A stretch of 32,939 bases of DNA from contig VBOW01000020.1 in NCBI GenBank assembly GCA_005893275.1, positions 87,870 through 120,808 on the forward strand, in the 5' to 3' direction. Position numbers and translations under genes: made by a program. The notes below the pieces were generated by a model that worked only from the letters and a program-made list of their open reading frames with translations, did not search any database and was not told the DNA's origin. Positions 24,306 to 32,939 of the stretch are shown here, one piece after another (position 1 is the first letter of the stretch; every line of letters begins with the position of its first letter). The stretch comes from Candidatus Eisenbacteria bacterium. Lineage in GTDB: Bacteria; Eisenbacteria; RBG-16-71-46; SZUA-252.

Positions 24306-25690
24306 CGAAACCGGTCCGGGCTTGGTTCGAGGGGTCGCGGGTGCTGGTGGTGGGGCTCGCGCGGAGCGGGTACGCAGCCGCGAAACTGCTCGTGCGCCAC
24401 GGTTGCAACGTTCGCGGCGTGGACCGGAGGCATGCCGAGGATCTGGGGGCCGTGGCCCAGGAGCTTCGGGATCTCGGCGCGGAGCTCCACTTCGGCTCGA
24501 TGAATCCGTCGGAGCTCCATGACCGGGACCTGGTGGTCGTGAGCCCGGGTGTGCCGCTCGATCTACCGCTCTTCACCGAGGCCGAGCGACGCGGCATTCC
24601 GATCGCGGCGGAGGTGGAGCTCGGGTTCGGGGTCGCGCGGGCTCCGATCGTCGCGGTAACCGGTACGAACGGGAAGAGCACGACGGTGGAGCTTCTGGGC
24701 GCGGTCGGAAAGGCCGCGGGGAGGAAAACGGAGGTGCTCGGCAATATCGGCACGGCGCTGTCGGAACGGGCGGAGTCGGTTCCGGCGGACGGGCTCCTGG
24801 TCGTGGAGATCTCGAGCTTCCAGCTCGAGGCCTGCACGCGGTTCCATCCCAAGGTCGGAGTGCTGCTCAACGTGACGCCGGATCATTTGGACCGCCACCG
24901 GAACATGGAGCATTACGCCGGCCTCAAGGGGCGTCTCTTCGAATTTCAAAACGAGGAGGAATTCCGCGTTCAGCCCCTCGGCGACGCGAGGATCGAACTA
25001 TTGCTTCGCCCGATGAAGTCGCGGCCGCTCTGGTTCGGATTCGCCGACCCGACGGGGGACGGGGTGTGGCTCGAGGGAGGCTCGCTCCGCTTCCGCTTCG
25101 AGGGACGGGCGGGGAGTCTCATCCGCCGCGAGGAAGCGGCTCTGCCCGGCCCTCACAACACCGAGAACATGGCGGCGGCCGCGGCGGCGGCTCTCGCCGT
25201 CGGCATCTCCGAGCGCGCGATCGCCAAGGCCTTTCGCGAATTTCGCGGGCTGCCGCACCGGCTCACCCTGGTCGCGGAAATCGACGGAGTCCGCTACGTG
25301 AACGATTCCAAGGCCACCAACGTCGACGCGCTCCGGCGGGCGCTCGAATCCTTCTCTCCGCCCGTGACGCTCATCGCCGGCGGGAGGGACAAGGACGGGG
25401 ATTTCGCCGCGATCCGCGCGCTCGTCATGGAGCGCGTGCGCCACGCCGTCTACGTGGGCGAAGCGGCTTCGAAGCTCGAGCAATCGTGGCCGGACGTCCC
25501 GCACGAGAGGACCCCCACGCTCGAGGACGCCGTGCACGCGGCGCGTGCCCGCACGCCCCAGGGGGGTGTGGTGCTTCTCTCGCCCGGTTGCGCGAGCTAT
25601 GACATGTTCCGGAATTTCGAAGAACGGGGCGCCCGTTTCGAGGCCGCGGTCCTCGAGATGAAGCGCTCGTTGGCGAAGGCGCGCCGATGA
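24302..25690 (+). CDS. murD: UDP-MurNAc-L-alanine:D-glutamate ligase MurD
   Basis: The 462-residue protein begins with a Rossmann-type domain (VLVVGLARSGYAAAKLL) and VVSPGVPLDLP. It has the ATP loop GTNGKST (121-127), LGNIGTAL, VEISSFQLE, LNVTPDHLDRH, GLPHRLTLV, VNDSKATNVDA, LIAGGRDKDGDF and LLSPGCASYDMF. These are standard MurD signatures, and the length is normal. It adds D-glutamate as the second residue of the stem peptide. The ATG overlaps the mraY stop and the gene's own stop overlaps ftsW, both as ATGA. No strong ribosome binding site is visible, so translation is probably coupled to mraY. Confidence 0.96.
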   Translation: MTKPVRAWFEGSRVLVVGLARSGYAAAKLLVRHGCNVRGVDRRHAEDLGAVAQELRDLGAELHFGSMNPSELHDRDLVVVSPGVPLDLPLFTEAERRGIPIAAEVELGFGVARAPIVAVTGTNGKSTTVELLGAVGKAAGRKTEVLGNIGTALSERAESVPADGLLVVEISSFQLEACTRFHPKVGVLLNVTPDHLDRHRNMEHYAGLKGRLFEFQNEEEFRVQPLGDARIELLLRPMKSRPLWFGFADPTGDGVWLEGGSLRFRFEGRAGSLIRREEAALPGPHNTENMAAAAAAALAVGISERAIAKAFREFRGLPHRLTLVAEIDGVRYVNDSKATNVDALRRALESFSPPVTLIAGGRDKDGDFAAIRALVMERVRHAVYVGEAASKLEQSWPDVPHERTPTLEDAVHAARARTPQGGVVLLSPGCASYDMFRNFEERGARFEAAVLEMKRSLAKARR

Positions 25691-26862
25691 GCACCGCGAT
25701 CGCGGCGCCCCGCAGGCTGGACTGGGCCGTCCTTCTTCCTGTGGTCGGCCTGCTTGCCCTCGGGCTCGTCATGGTCTATTCCTCGAGCGCGGTTCTCGGC
25801 GCGGACCGCTACCACTCGCAGTTTTTCTTCCTGAAGCGGCAGGCGGTGCGGCTCCTGCTCGGGCTCGTCGTGATGCTCTTTCTCGCGCGACTCGACTACC
25901 ATCGCCTGGTCGCGCTCTCCCCCTGGGCCCTCGCGGGAAGCGTGGTGCTCCTCGCGGCGCTCGTCGTCCTCGGGGGCGCGGGGGTGCGCGGGGCGAACCG
26001 GTGGCTCTCGGTGGCGGAGTTCACGCTCCAGCCCACCGAGGTCGCGCGGTGCGTGTGCGTGATCTACCTCGCGAAGCTCCTCGACCGAAAAGGAGATCGA
26101 ATCCGCTCGTTCCGGGACGGAGTGTTTCCCGCCGCGGCGGTTCTCGGCGGCATCGCTGTCCTGATCTTGAAGCAGCCCAATCTCGGAAGCACCATCGCGC
26201 TCCTCACGACGGGCTTCCTCATGCTGCACCTCGCGGGAGCCCGGCCGAGGCATCTGGGGCTCCTCGTCGGCGCCGGGGTGTTTCTGGCCCTGATCCAGGT
26301 CCTGCGCCATCCGTACATGATGGACCGCGTGCAGGGGTGGCTTTCGCATTGGGCGACGGGGTCGGTCGACGCGCAAGGGAAGAGCTGGCAGCTCCACCAA
26401 TCCATCGTCGCGCTCGGGTCGGGAGGGATCCTCGGAGAAGGCCCTGGCCGGGGGATGCAGAAGTTCTTCTTTCTCCCCGATCCGCACACCGATTTCATTT
26501 ACGCCGTGATCGGCGAGGAGCTCGGCCTGGTGGGCACGGCGTCGGTGCTCGTCGCGTACGTCGTCCTCTTCCTCCGCGGCCTTAGGATCGCCGGTCGCGC
26601 CCCGGACCGTTTGGGATTCCTGCTCGCGGCCGGCCTGACCGTGAGCCTCGCCGTCTACGTCGGCATCAACATCTCGGTTGTGACCGGGATCATCCCGACA
26701 ACCGGATTGCCGCTTCCGTTCCTGAGCTATGGAGGATCGGCGTTGGTCGTGAACTTGGGGGTGGTGGGTGTCCTACTCAACGTCGCAAGCCAAATGCAAA
26801 CCGGCATTCGAACCGGCCCGGTCAGCGGACCGGTCGCTCGGAAGCGCCCGGGTGGCCGATAG
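25687..26862 (+). CDS. ftsW: Septal peptidoglycan glycosyltransferase FtsW (SEDS family)
   Basis: This 391-residue protein has about ten membrane segments and typical SEDS motifs. They are GLVMVYSSSAV early, ANRWLSVAEFTLQPTEVAR, LKQPNLGSTIAL, then WQLHQSIVALGSGGILGEGPG, DPHTDFIYAVIGEELGLVG, and near the end GLPLPFLSYGGSALVVNLGVVG. It polymerises lipid II at the septum in a pair with FtsI. Position between murD and murG separates it from RodA. The ATG overlaps the murD stop as ATGA, and its 3' end overlaps murG by 11 bp. The C-terminal tail is short and basic. Confidence 0.95.
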   Translation: MSTAIAAPRRLDWAVLLPVVGLLALGLVMVYSSSAVLGADRYHSQFFFLKRQAVRLLLGLVVMLFLARLDYHRLVALSPWALAGSVVLLAALVVLGGAGVRGANRWLSVAEFTLQPTEVARCVCVIYLAKLLDRKGDRIRSFRDGVFPAAAVLGGIAVLILKQPNLGSTIALLTTGFLMLHLAGARPRHLGLLVGAGVFLALIQVLRHPYMMDRVQGWLSHWATGSVDAQGKSWQLHQSIVALGSGGILGEGPGRGMQKFFFLPDPHTDFIYAVIGEELGLVGTASVLVAYVVLFLRGLRIAGRAPDRLGFLLAAGLTVSLAVYVGINISVVTGIIPTTGLPLPFLSYGGSALVVNLGVVGVLLNVASQMQTGIRTGPVSGPVARKRPGGR

Positions 26863-27988
26863 CGCCGGGGCGATTCGCGTGCTGATCGCGGCCGGTGGAA
26901 CCGGCGGACATCTCTATCCGGGCCTTGCCATCGCGGAGGAGTGGATGCGGACGCATCCCGATTCGAACGTGGTGTTCGTCGGCACGGCCCGCGGGCCGGA
27001 GGCTCAGGCGGTGCCCCGCGCCGGTTTCGAGCTGAGGACGATCTCGGCGCGGGGGTTCCCGCGCCGTCCCGGTTTGGCCTGGTTTCGCGCGACGTTTGGG
27101 CTCCTGAGGGCCTTGGGGCAGTCGTTCCGGCTGATCGTCGAGCTGAAGCCGCACGTGGTCCTGGGAACCGGGAGCTACGTGAGCGCCCCGGTGCTCTTGA
27201 TCGCGAGGCTCTTCGGAATCCCGGTGATCATTCAGGAGCAGAACTCGATTCCGGGCGCCACCAACCGCTGGCTGAATCTGATCGCGACCGAAGTGCACAT
27301 CAGCTTCGTGGAGTCCCGGGGATATTTTCGCCGGAAGAACAACCTCCGCGTCTCGGGCAATCCGATCCGCAGGTCCCTTCTCCGGCAGGACAGGCAGACC
27401 GCGTACGAGGCCTTCAGTTTGGATCCCGAGAAGCGGACGCTCTTCGTGTTCGGCGGGAGCCGCGGCGCGCAAAGCATCAACCGGGCGGTCCAGGGCGCGC
27501 TCGAGCGCCTGAAGCACCTCACACAACTCCAAGTGATCTGGCAGACGGGATCCGAGGACTTCGAGGCGATCGAGCCTCGCTTCCGGAATTTTCCGCTGCG
27601 GGTGCGTGTCTTCCCGTATCTCGAGGCGATCGAGAAGGCGTACGCGGTCGCCGATATCGCGATATGCCGCGCGGGCGCCATGACGATCGCCGAGCTCGCC
27701 GCCTGCGGCGTCCCCGCCATCCTCGTGCCCTACCCGTACGCGACGCGGGACCATCAGACGCATAACGCGCGCGGGCTCCTGGACCGCGACGCCGCCGAGG
27801 TCATCGCGGACAAGGACTTGAGTCCCGAGATCCTCGCCGGCAAGGTCGAGGCTCTCCTTCGCGACGAGGCGCGGCTTCGCCGTCTGTCGAGGAACGCGCG
27901 GGCGTTCGCGCGGGTCGACGCCGCCCAGCGTATCGCGCGTTCCATGGAGCAGCTCGTCCATGCGAGCCCGATCCCGCGTGAGGGCTGA
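26852..27988 (+). CDS. murG: UDP-GlcNAc:lipid I N-acetylglucosaminyltransferase MurG
   Basis: The 378-residue GT28 enzyme starts with IRVLIAAGGTGGHLYPGLA, where G15 to H20 form the first glycine-rich loop. It contains ARGFPRRP, LGTGSYVSAPVLL, IIQEQNSIPGATNRWL, the UDP-GlcNAc loop FGGSRGAQSIN and CRAGAMTIAELAACGVPAILVPYP. It makes lipid II at the cytoplasmic membrane face. I place the start at GTG 26852, with GGAAG 7 bases upstream and close agreement with the family N-terminus. A longer frame beginning at 26768 would add 28 residues that only mirror the ftsW end. It overlaps ftsW by 11 bp and is 6 bp from murC. Confidence 0.95.
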   Translation: MADSAGAIRVLIAAGGTGGHLYPGLAIAEEWMRTHPDSNVVFVGTARGPEAQAVPRAGFELRTISARGFPRRPGLAWFRATFGLLRALGQSFRLIVELKPHVVLGTGSYVSAPVLLIARLFGIPVIIQEQNSIPGATNRWLNLIATEVHISFVESRGYFRRKNNLRVSGNPIRRSLLRQDRQTAYEAFSLDPEKRTLFVFGGSRGAQSINRAVQGALERLKHLTQLQVIWQTGSEDFEAIEPRFRNFPLRVRVFPYLEAIEKAYAVADIAICRAGAMTIAELAACGVPAILVPYPYATRDHQTHNARGLLDRDAAEVIADKDLSPEILAGKVEALLRDEARLRRLSRNARAFARVDAAQRIARSMEQLVHASPIPREG

Positions 27989-27994
27989 GATCGC

Positions 27995-29398
27995 ATGTAC
28001 GGAAGGATTCGCAGGATTCACCTCGTGGGAATCGGCGGGAGCGGAATGAGCGGGATCGCGGAGGTGCTCTTGAATCTGGGCTACCAGGTGTCGGGATCCG
28101 ACGTGAAGGAATCCGAGCCGGTGGCGCGGCTCCGCTCGCTCGGCGCGCGCGTCTTCATCGGACATCGCGCCGAACAGGTGGAGGTGGCCGACGTGGTCGT
28201 GGTCTCGACGGCGATCGCGGAGGCGAATCCCGAGATTCTCCGCGCGCACGAGCGCGGCGTCCCGGTCATCCCGCGCGCGGAGATGCTCGCCGAGCTGATG
28301 CGGATCAAGTACTCGTTGGCCGTCGCCGGGGCGCACGGAAAGACGACGACCACGTCGATGGTGGGGGAGATCCTTGCACACGGCGGGCTCGACCCGACCG
28401 TGATCGTCGGGGGCCGGGTCCGGGCCGTGGGCGCAAACGCTCGGCTCGGACAAGGGCCGTTCCTCGTCGCGGAAGCCGACGAGAGCGACGGGAGCTTCCT
28501 CCTCCTCACCCCCACCATCGCCGTCGTGACGAACATCGACGCCGAGCACCTCGATTACTACAAAGACTTGGCCCACGTGCAGGAGACCTTCCTCGATTTC
28601 GTGAACCGCGTTCCCTTTTACGGAACCGTCGTCCTGCCCCACGACGACCCCAACGCGGCGCCCCTCCGGCCGCGGGTGAAGCGCCGTCTGCTCACCTATG
28701 GCTTCTCGGAGGGCGCGGACTTCCGAGGCTCCGAGCTCCATGTCGACGCGCGGGGCGTTCGCTTCCGGCTGAACGCCCGCGGACGCGACGAGGGGCTGTT
28801 CGAGCTTCGGGTCTCCGGCAAGCACAACGCCCGGAACGCCCTCGCCGCGATCGTCGCGGGTTGGGAGCTGGGAATCCCCATTCCTAAGATCCGCGAGGCG
28901 ATGTCCGAGTTCGCGGGCGTGAGCCGGAGGCTCGAGATCCGCGGGGAGGTGCGGGGCGCGCTCTGGGTGGACGACTACGGCCACCACCCGACCGAAATCG
29001 AAGCCGCGATCCAGGCGCTCCGCGAAACCTACGGGCGGAGGATCGTCGCCGTCTTCCAGCCGCATCGTTTCACCCGCACGAAGGCGTTGCGCGACCGATT
29101 CGCGACCTGCTTCGCGGGGGTATCCGAGCTCGTGCTTCTGCCCATCTACCCCGCCGGAGAGAGGGCGATCCCGGGCATCGCCTCCGAGATTCTGGCGGAA
29201 GGAATCCGGGCGAACGGCACGGCGACCGTGCGGATGGCGGCGGATTTCGGCCAGGCCGCGAAGATCGCCCGCGAGATGCTGCGCGAAGGGGACCTCCTGG
29301 TCACGATCGGAGCCGGGGATGTCTACCGCGTCGGCGAGCTGGCGCGGGGAGGCCCCGGCGTGAGCGCGCAGCGTGCCCGGAGCGGAGGGGCCGCGTGA
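27995..29398 (+). CDS. murC: UDP-MurNAc:L-alanine ligase MurC
   Basis: This 467-residue Mur ligase has an N-terminal Rossmann motif GIGGSGMSGIAEVLLNLGY. The ATP loop is GAHGKTT (112-118), followed by ADESDGSFL, VTNIDAEHLDYY, SGKHNARNALAAI, VDDYGHHPTEI, FQPHRFTRTK and TIGAGDVYRVGE. It adds the first amino acid, L-alanine, to UDP-MurNAc. No murB follows it; its stop overlaps ftsQ directly as GTGA. The ATG start lies 6 bp after murG. Confidence 0.97.
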   Translation: MYGRIRRIHLVGIGGSGMSGIAEVLLNLGYQVSGSDVKESEPVARLRSLGARVFIGHRAEQVEVADVVVVSTAIAEANPEILRAHERGVPVIPRAEMLAELMRIKYSLAVAGAHGKTTTTSMVGEILAHGGLDPTVIVGGRVRAVGANARLGQGPFLVAEADESDGSFLLLTPTIAVVTNIDAEHLDYYKDLAHVQETFLDFVNRVPFYGTVVLPHDDPNAAPLRPRVKRRLLTYGFSEGADFRGSELHVDARGVRFRLNARGRDEGLFELRVSGKHNARNALAAIVAGWELGIPIPKIREAMSEFAGVSRRLEIRGEVRGALWVDDYGHHPTEIEAAIQALRETYGRRIVAVFQPHRFTRTKALRDRFATCFAGVSELVLLPIYPAGERAIPGIASEILAEGIRANGTATVRMAADFGQAAKIAREMLREGDLLVTIGAGDVYRVGELARGGPGVSAQRARSGGAA

Positions 29399-30228
29399 GG
29401 GCGGGTTGCCGCACGACGGCCAGGCTCAAGCTCCCCGAGCGGCGCCGGCGGAATCGAAGGATCGCTGTCTCCGCGGTCCTCCTGATCCTGGCGCTGTGGG
29501 GACTCACGAAGCTCGCGCGTCCCGCGGCGACCGTGCTCGGGAAGCTGCCCCTGTTCCAAGCGGGGCGCGTCGAGGTGACGGGCCTTTTCTATCTCACGCG
29601 GGATGAAATCCGGCCGTCGATCCCGGTGAGCGACGGAGAGAGCCTTTTCGAGGTGCGGCCGGCCGAGATTGTCCGCGCGTTGACGCGAAATCCCAGAATC
29701 GAGAGCGCCTCGGTGCTGTTTCTTCCGGCCGCGGTTCGCGTTTCGGTTCGCGAGCGCAGACCGTTCGTGCTCGTGAACGCGGGAGGCCTCCTCGAGGTGG
29801 ACTCCACCGGGACGATCCTGCCCCCGCTCGCGCGAGGGTTGATCGCCGATCGCCCCGTGGTGACCGGACTCCCGATTGCGGCCCGGCCGCCGGGCACCCG
29901 CGTGACCGTGCCGCGATTCGACGACGTCCTCCGCGTCGTGTCGCTTCTCGAGTCGCCGGACGTTGGGCTCCTGCCCGAGATCTCCGAGATCGTCGCGAAC
30001 GATCCCCGGTGGTTCGTCCTGCGGACCTCCCGGGATCAGATCCCAATCCTGATCGATCCGAAAGGGCTGACGCCGCGTTGCATGAGGGCCCTGGCGGCGA
30101 CGCTCCGCGATTTGCGGGATCGCGATCGGCGGGTGTTGGGTCTGGACGCCCGATATCGGGGCCAGGTGATCGTCCGGTGCGCACCCGACAGCTTGGGCGA
30201 AGCCCCGGCGGTGCGGGACAAGGTGTAA
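29395..30228 (+). CDS. ftsQ: Cell division protein FtsQ (POTRA domain)
   Basis: The 277-residue protein has a basic cytoplasmic tail (RRRRNRR at about 16-22), one membrane segment (about 23-40), then a POTRA domain from FQAGRVEVTGLFYLTRDEI to about residue 122. The FtsQ beta-domain follows, with RVSVRERRPFVLVNAGGLLEVDSTG, the family signature, and a C-terminal strand region. It joins FtsL and FtsB in the periplasm to control FtsWI. Sequence similarity in this family is low, but position before ftsA and the domain order are convincing. The GTG start has GGAGGGG 4 bases upstream and overlaps the murC stop as GTGA. No ftsB is seen in the window. Confidence 0.9.
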   Translation: MRAGCRTTARLKLPERRRRNRRIAVSAVLLILALWGLTKLARPAATVLGKLPLFQAGRVEVTGLFYLTRDEIRPSIPVSDGESLFEVRPAEIVRALTRNPRIESASVLFLPAAVRVSVRERRPFVLVNAGGLLEVDSTGTILPPLARGLIADRPVVTGLPIAARPPGTRVTVPRFDDVLRVVSLLESPDVGLLPEISEIVANDPRWFVLRTSRDQIPILIDPKGLTPRCMRALAATLRDLRDRDRRVLGLDARYRGQVIVRCAPDSLGEAPAVRDKV

Positions 30229-30240
30229 CGGAGGGGTCTG

Positions 30241-31470
30241 ATGGCGGAAGCGAGAATCTACGCTGGGCTGGACATCGGCACGACGAAGATCACCGCCATT
30301 GTCGCGGAGCCCGAAGAGGATGGGGAAGGGATCCGCATCGTGGGCGTGGGCACCGCGCCCTCGGACGGGCTCAAGCGCGGCGTGGTCGTGAACTTGGAGA
30401 AGACGACCCGGTCGATTCAGTACGCGGTTCAGGAAGCGGAACGCATGTCGGGTCGGACGATCCGCAGCGTGTTCACCGGGATCGCGGGGGACCACATTCG
30501 GGGGATCAACAGCCGCGGGGTGATCGCGGTGTCGCGCAAGGACGCGGAGATCCGGCCGCACGACTTGGAACGCGTGATCGAAGCGGCCAAGGCCGTCGCG
30601 ATTCCCGCCGACCGGGAAATCCTCCATGTCCTTCCCCAGGAGTTCATCGTCGACGACCAGGACGGCATCCGCGACCCGGTCGGGATGTCGGGCGTACGGC
30701 TCGAGGCGGAGGTCCACATCATCACGGGAGCCGCGTCCGCGTGCCGCAACGTCATCCGCGCGGCGGAACGAGCCGGGCTCCAGGTGGAGGAGCTGGTGCT
30801 GGAGCCGCTCGCTTCGGCGGACGCGGTCCTGACCCAGGACGAGCGCGACCTGGGCGTCGCGCTCATGGATATCGGGGGAGGGACCACCGACCTTGCGATC
30901 TTCTATGAGGGGAGCGTCCGCCACACGGCGGTGATCGGCCTCGGGGGCGCCAACGTGACCAACGACCTCGCGATCGGCCTCAGAACGCCGGTCGAGCGCG
31001 CCGAGCAGCTCAAGCTTCAGAGCGGGTGCGCGCTCACGTCCATGGTGAGCCCCAAGGAAGTGGTCCAGGTGCCGAGCGTGGGCGGGAGGATGGACCGCGA
31101 GGTGTCGCGCCACATGCTCGCCATGATGATCGAGCCGCGGATCGAGGAGATCTTCGAGCTGGGCAAGAAGGAGATCCGGACGAACCACATTGCCGATCTG
31201 CTCGGCGCCGGCCTCGTGCTCACAGGCGGCGCGTCGTCGCTCATGGGCATGCCGGAGCTCGCGGAGCAGGTCTTCGACCTGCCGGTTCGCCGCGGCTTTC
31301 CGATGGGGATCACGGGATTGACGGAGGCGGTGTGCGATCCACGATATGCGACAGGCGTGGGCCTTGCGATCCACGCCCATTTGACGGATGCGCGGCCGCA
31401 CACGGCCGAGCGGGGGGTGTTCGGCCGTATCTCATTCGGGTTGAAGCGGTGGATCGAGGAGCTGGTCTAA
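30241..31470 (+). CDS. ftsA: Cell division protein FtsA
   Basis: This 409-residue actin-like ATPase starts with the phosphate-1 motif YAGLDIGTTKITAIVAE. It includes the FtsA-specific 1C subdomain, phosphate-2 ALMDIGGGTTDLAIF, and the adenosine motif GLVLTGGASSLMGM. The end, FGRISFGLKRWIEELV, forms an amphipathic helix as in the FtsA membrane-targeting sequence. It tethers FtsZ filaments to the membrane and recruits the divisome. A good ribosome binding site (GGAGGGG) precedes the ATG. The gene is separated from ftsQ by 12 bp and from ftsZ by 27 bp, so it is probably read at a higher rate than the overlapping upstream genes. Confidence 0.97.
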   Translation: MAEARIYAGLDIGTTKITAIVAEPEEDGEGIRIVGVGTAPSDGLKRGVVVNLEKTTRSIQYAVQEAERMSGRTIRSVFTGIAGDHIRGINSRGVIAVSRKDAEIRPHDLERVIEAAKAVAIPADREILHVLPQEFIVDDQDGIRDPVGMSGVRLEAEVHIITGAASACRNVIRAAERAGLQVEELVLEPLASADAVLTQDERDLGVALMDIGGGTTDLAIFYEGSVRHTAVIGLGGANVTNDLAIGLRTPVERAEQLKLQSGCALTSMVSPKEVVQVPSVGGRMDREVSRHMLAMMIEPRIEEIFELGKKEIRTNHIADLLGAGLVLTGGASSLMGMPELAEQVFDLPVRRGFPMGITGLTEAVCDPRYATGVGLAIHAHLTDARPHTAERGVFGRISFGLKRWIEELV

Positions 31471-31497
31471 TCCAGCGGAGGAGGGAGGAATCGAGCG

Positions 31498-32730
31498 ATG
31501 CTTGAATTGATCGATGATGGGAAGGCGGCGGTGTTGGGTGCCTCGATCAAGGTGATCGGAGTCGGCGGAGCGGGTGGGAACGCCGTCAATCGGATGATCC
31601 AGGCCGGACTGCAAGGGGTGGAGTTCATCGCGGCGAACACCGACGCCCAGGTATTGGACCAATCGCTCAGCCCGAGGAAGCTTCAGCTCGGAGCCGGGAT
31701 CACGAAGGGGCTCGGCTCGGGAGCGAATCCCAACGTCGGCCGGGAGGCGGCGGAGGAGGACGAATCGCAGATCGCGGAGGCGCTCGAGGGAGCCGATATG
31801 GTCTTCGTGACCGCCGGCATGGGCGGCGGAACGGGGACGGGTGCGGCGCCGGTGGTCGCCCGCATCGCGCGCACGCAGGGCGCCCTCACGGTCGCGGTGG
31901 TGACCCGGCCCTTCGAGTTCGAGGGCCGGCGCAGAATGCAGCTCGCGGACGACGGTTTGCGGGAGCTTCGGGAACGGGTCGACACGCTGATCGTCATTCC
32001 GAACCAAAGGCTTCTCACGATCGTCGACCGCACGACGCCGCTCAAGGAAGCCTTCCGGGTGGCGGACCAGGTGCTGCATCACGCGACGAAGGGAATCTCG
32101 GATCTCATCACGGTTCCCGGTCTCGTGAACCTGGACTTCGCGGACGTGAAGACCGTGATGGTCGAGCGTGGGAACGCGCTCATGGGCGCGGGACACGCGA
32201 CCGGTCCGAACCGCGCTTACGAAGCCGCCCAGTCGGCGGTTTCCAGCCCGCTTCTCGATGACGTGTCGATCTGCGGGGCCGAGGCGCTCCTCGTGAACGT
32301 GACGGGTGGGGAGTCGATGACGCTCCACGAGATCAACGAAGCGGTCACGGTGGTGGTCGACGCCGCCGGGCATGATGCGAACGTGATCTTCGGCGCGGTC
32401 ATCGACGAGCACATGGGGGACGGGCTCTCGATCACGGTGATCGCCACGGGATTCGGAAAAGGCGAGGCGAGGCAGAAGCCGCTGGCCATGCCGGCGCCCC
32501 ACGCCCCGACGCCTCGGATCTACGAGATGGACCCCCGCGAGCGCGCCGCGAGGCCGGTCACGGTTCGGCCCTCGCTCGAAGATCCCGCGCCTGAGGAGGA
32601 AAGTGTGGTGGCCGGTTCACGCCCCGGCTATCGGATGTCGCCCGGATCGCCGCGGCGACCCTTCGGCGGCAGGGCGATCACGCGGGACAACATGGACGTC
32701 CCGGCCTTCATGCGGAAGCAGATGGACTGA
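31498..32730 (+). CDS. ftsZ: Cell division GTPase FtsZ
   Basis: The 410-residue tubulin homologue carries [17 protein letters not shown], the GTP signature G109-G-G-T-G-T-G115, [11 protein letters not shown], and the catalytic T7 loop N211-L-D213-F-A-D216. After the globular part (to about 325) there is a 70-residue variable linker rich in proline and arginine. The C-terminal peptide [14 protein letters not shown] is the conserved site for FtsA and other partners. It forms the Z-ring at mid-cell. The ATG is preceded by GGAGGAGGGAGGA, the strongest ribosome binding site in the cluster, consistent with the high amounts of FtsZ that cells need. Confidence 0.98.
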   Translation: MLELIDDGKAAVLGASIKVIGVGGAGGNAVNRMIQAGLQGVEFIAANTDAQVLDQSLSPRKLQLGAGITKGLGSGANPNVGREAAEEDESQIAEALEGADMVFVTAGMGGGTGTGAAPVVARIARTQGALTVAVVTRPFEFEGRRRMQLADDGLRELRERVDTLIVIPNQRLLTIVDRTTPLKEAFRVADQVLHHATKGISDLITVPGLVNLDFADVKTVMVERGNALMGAGHATGPNRAYEAAQSAVSSPLLDDVSICGAEALLVNVTGGESMTLHEINEAVTVVVDAAGHDANVIFGAVIDEHMGDGLSITVIATGFGKGEARQKPLAMPAPHAPTPRIYEMDPRERAARPVTVRPSLEDPAPEEESVVAGSRPGYRMSPGSPRRPFGGRAITRDNMDVPAFMRKQMD

Positions 32731-32731
32731 A

Positions 32732-32748
32732 GCCCGCTCGGCGCGGGC
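32732..32748. terminator. Possible terminator hairpin between ftsZ and rpmB
   Basis: GCCCGC (32732-32737) and GCGGGC (32743-32748) form a perfect 6-bp stem with loop TCGGC right after the ftsZ stop. No T-tract follows on either strand, so it is not a classical intrinsic terminator. It sits between two convergent genes where termination is needed in both directions. The rest of the 50-bp gap shows nothing else. Confidence 0.35.
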
Positions 32749-32780
32749 CCTGGATCCATAAGGAAGCGGCGCGTTCGGGC

Positions 32781-32939
32781 TCAGGCCGTTCGGACGCGCT
32801 GAGCCTCCTTGGCGCGCATTCCCTTCTGGACGGCGCCGGAGCGGATGCAGCGTGTACAGACCCGGAGCTTGCGCGGCTTCCCCTCGATCACCGCGCGCAC
32901 GGTCTGCAGATTCACTTCCCAGCGGCGCTTGGTCACGTT
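32781..32939 (-). CDS. rpmB: 50S ribosomal protein L28 (3' part only)
   Basis: On the minus strand the last 52 residues of L28 can be read up to the window edge. They start NVTKRRWEVNLQTVRAVIEG, continue KPRKLRVCTRCIRSGAVQKG and end MRAKEAQRVRTA. The NVTKRRW and RVCTRCIRSG segments are diagnostic for L28, and the Cys-x-x-Cys pair belongs to the variants that can bind zinc. The first part of the protein and its promoter are outside the window. It converges on ftsZ with a 50-bp gap. Confidence 0.95.
   Translation of the reverse strand, partial: NVTKRRWEVNLQTVRAVIEGKPRKLRVCTRCIRSGAVQKGMRAKEAQRVRTA

Noticed and set aside
1-32939. CRISPR arrays, tRNA or rRNA genes, insertion sequences, replication origin
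   Set aside because: No regularly spaced repeats, cloverleaf-type sequences, transposase genes with terminal repeats, or DnaA-box clusters were seen on reading both strands.

Overview
The window is very GC-rich bacterial chromosomal DNA, with GTG, TTG and possibly CTG starts common and almost no intergenic space. It holds two functional blocks. Positions 1-15619 are a surface-glycan (exopolysaccharide, LPS or protein-glycosylation type) locus. Positions 15813-32730 are a complete, compact division and cell wall (dcw) cluster. The final 159 bases are the 3' part of rpmB (ribosomal protein L28) on the minus strand. A meso-diaminopimelate type MurE, an FtsI with C-terminal PASTA domains, and an exported beta-propeller protein ending in a YPNP-type sorting-like domain suggest a diderm, FCB-related lineage with high GC, such as Candidatus Eisenbacteria (Eiseniibacteriota) or Gemmatimonadota. 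This placement is inference from gene content only.

Glycan locus: there is a truncated polyprenyl-phosphate glycosyltransferase (1-443), a GT4 glycosyltransferase (471-1610) and a GT2 rhamnosyltransferase-like enzyme (1607-2554). A minus-strand GT4 (2478-3626) collides tail-to-tail with that GT2 and shares 77 bp with it. A divergent promoter region (3627-3742) then opens a second plus-strand operon. It encodes a GT4, a YfhO-type GT-C membrane glycosyltransferase, a DPM1-like polyprenyl-phosphate sugar synthase, a GT2/phosphoglycosyltransferase fusion whose catalytic domain looks gutted, an exported PorZ-like beta-propeller protein, a FemAB/GNAT-like transferase and two more GT4 enzymes. The pairing of YfhO with a GT2 polyprenyl-phosphate synthase resembles the known three-component lipid-linked glycosylation systems.

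dcw cluster: the order is mraZ, a STAS-domain gene, rsmH, ftsL-like, ftsI, murE, murF, mraY, murD, ftsW, murG, murC, ftsQ, ftsA, ftsZ. It is preceded by a strong-looking promoter (TTGACA, 18 bp, TAGGAT), a 17-bp perfect palindrome sitting across the -10 element, and three TGG(G/T)N repeats at exact 10-bp spacing that match the known MraZ operator pattern. murB and ddl, often found between murC and ftsQ, are absent. The STAS gene between mraZ and rsmH is the most unusual member of the cluster.

Genes are tightly coupled: fourteen adjacent plus-strand pairs share a 4-bp stop/start overlap (ATGA, GTGA, TTGA and one inferred CTGA). I see no RNA genes, insertion sequences, CRISPR arrays or attachment sites. 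No stretch above 300 bases lacks a gene.
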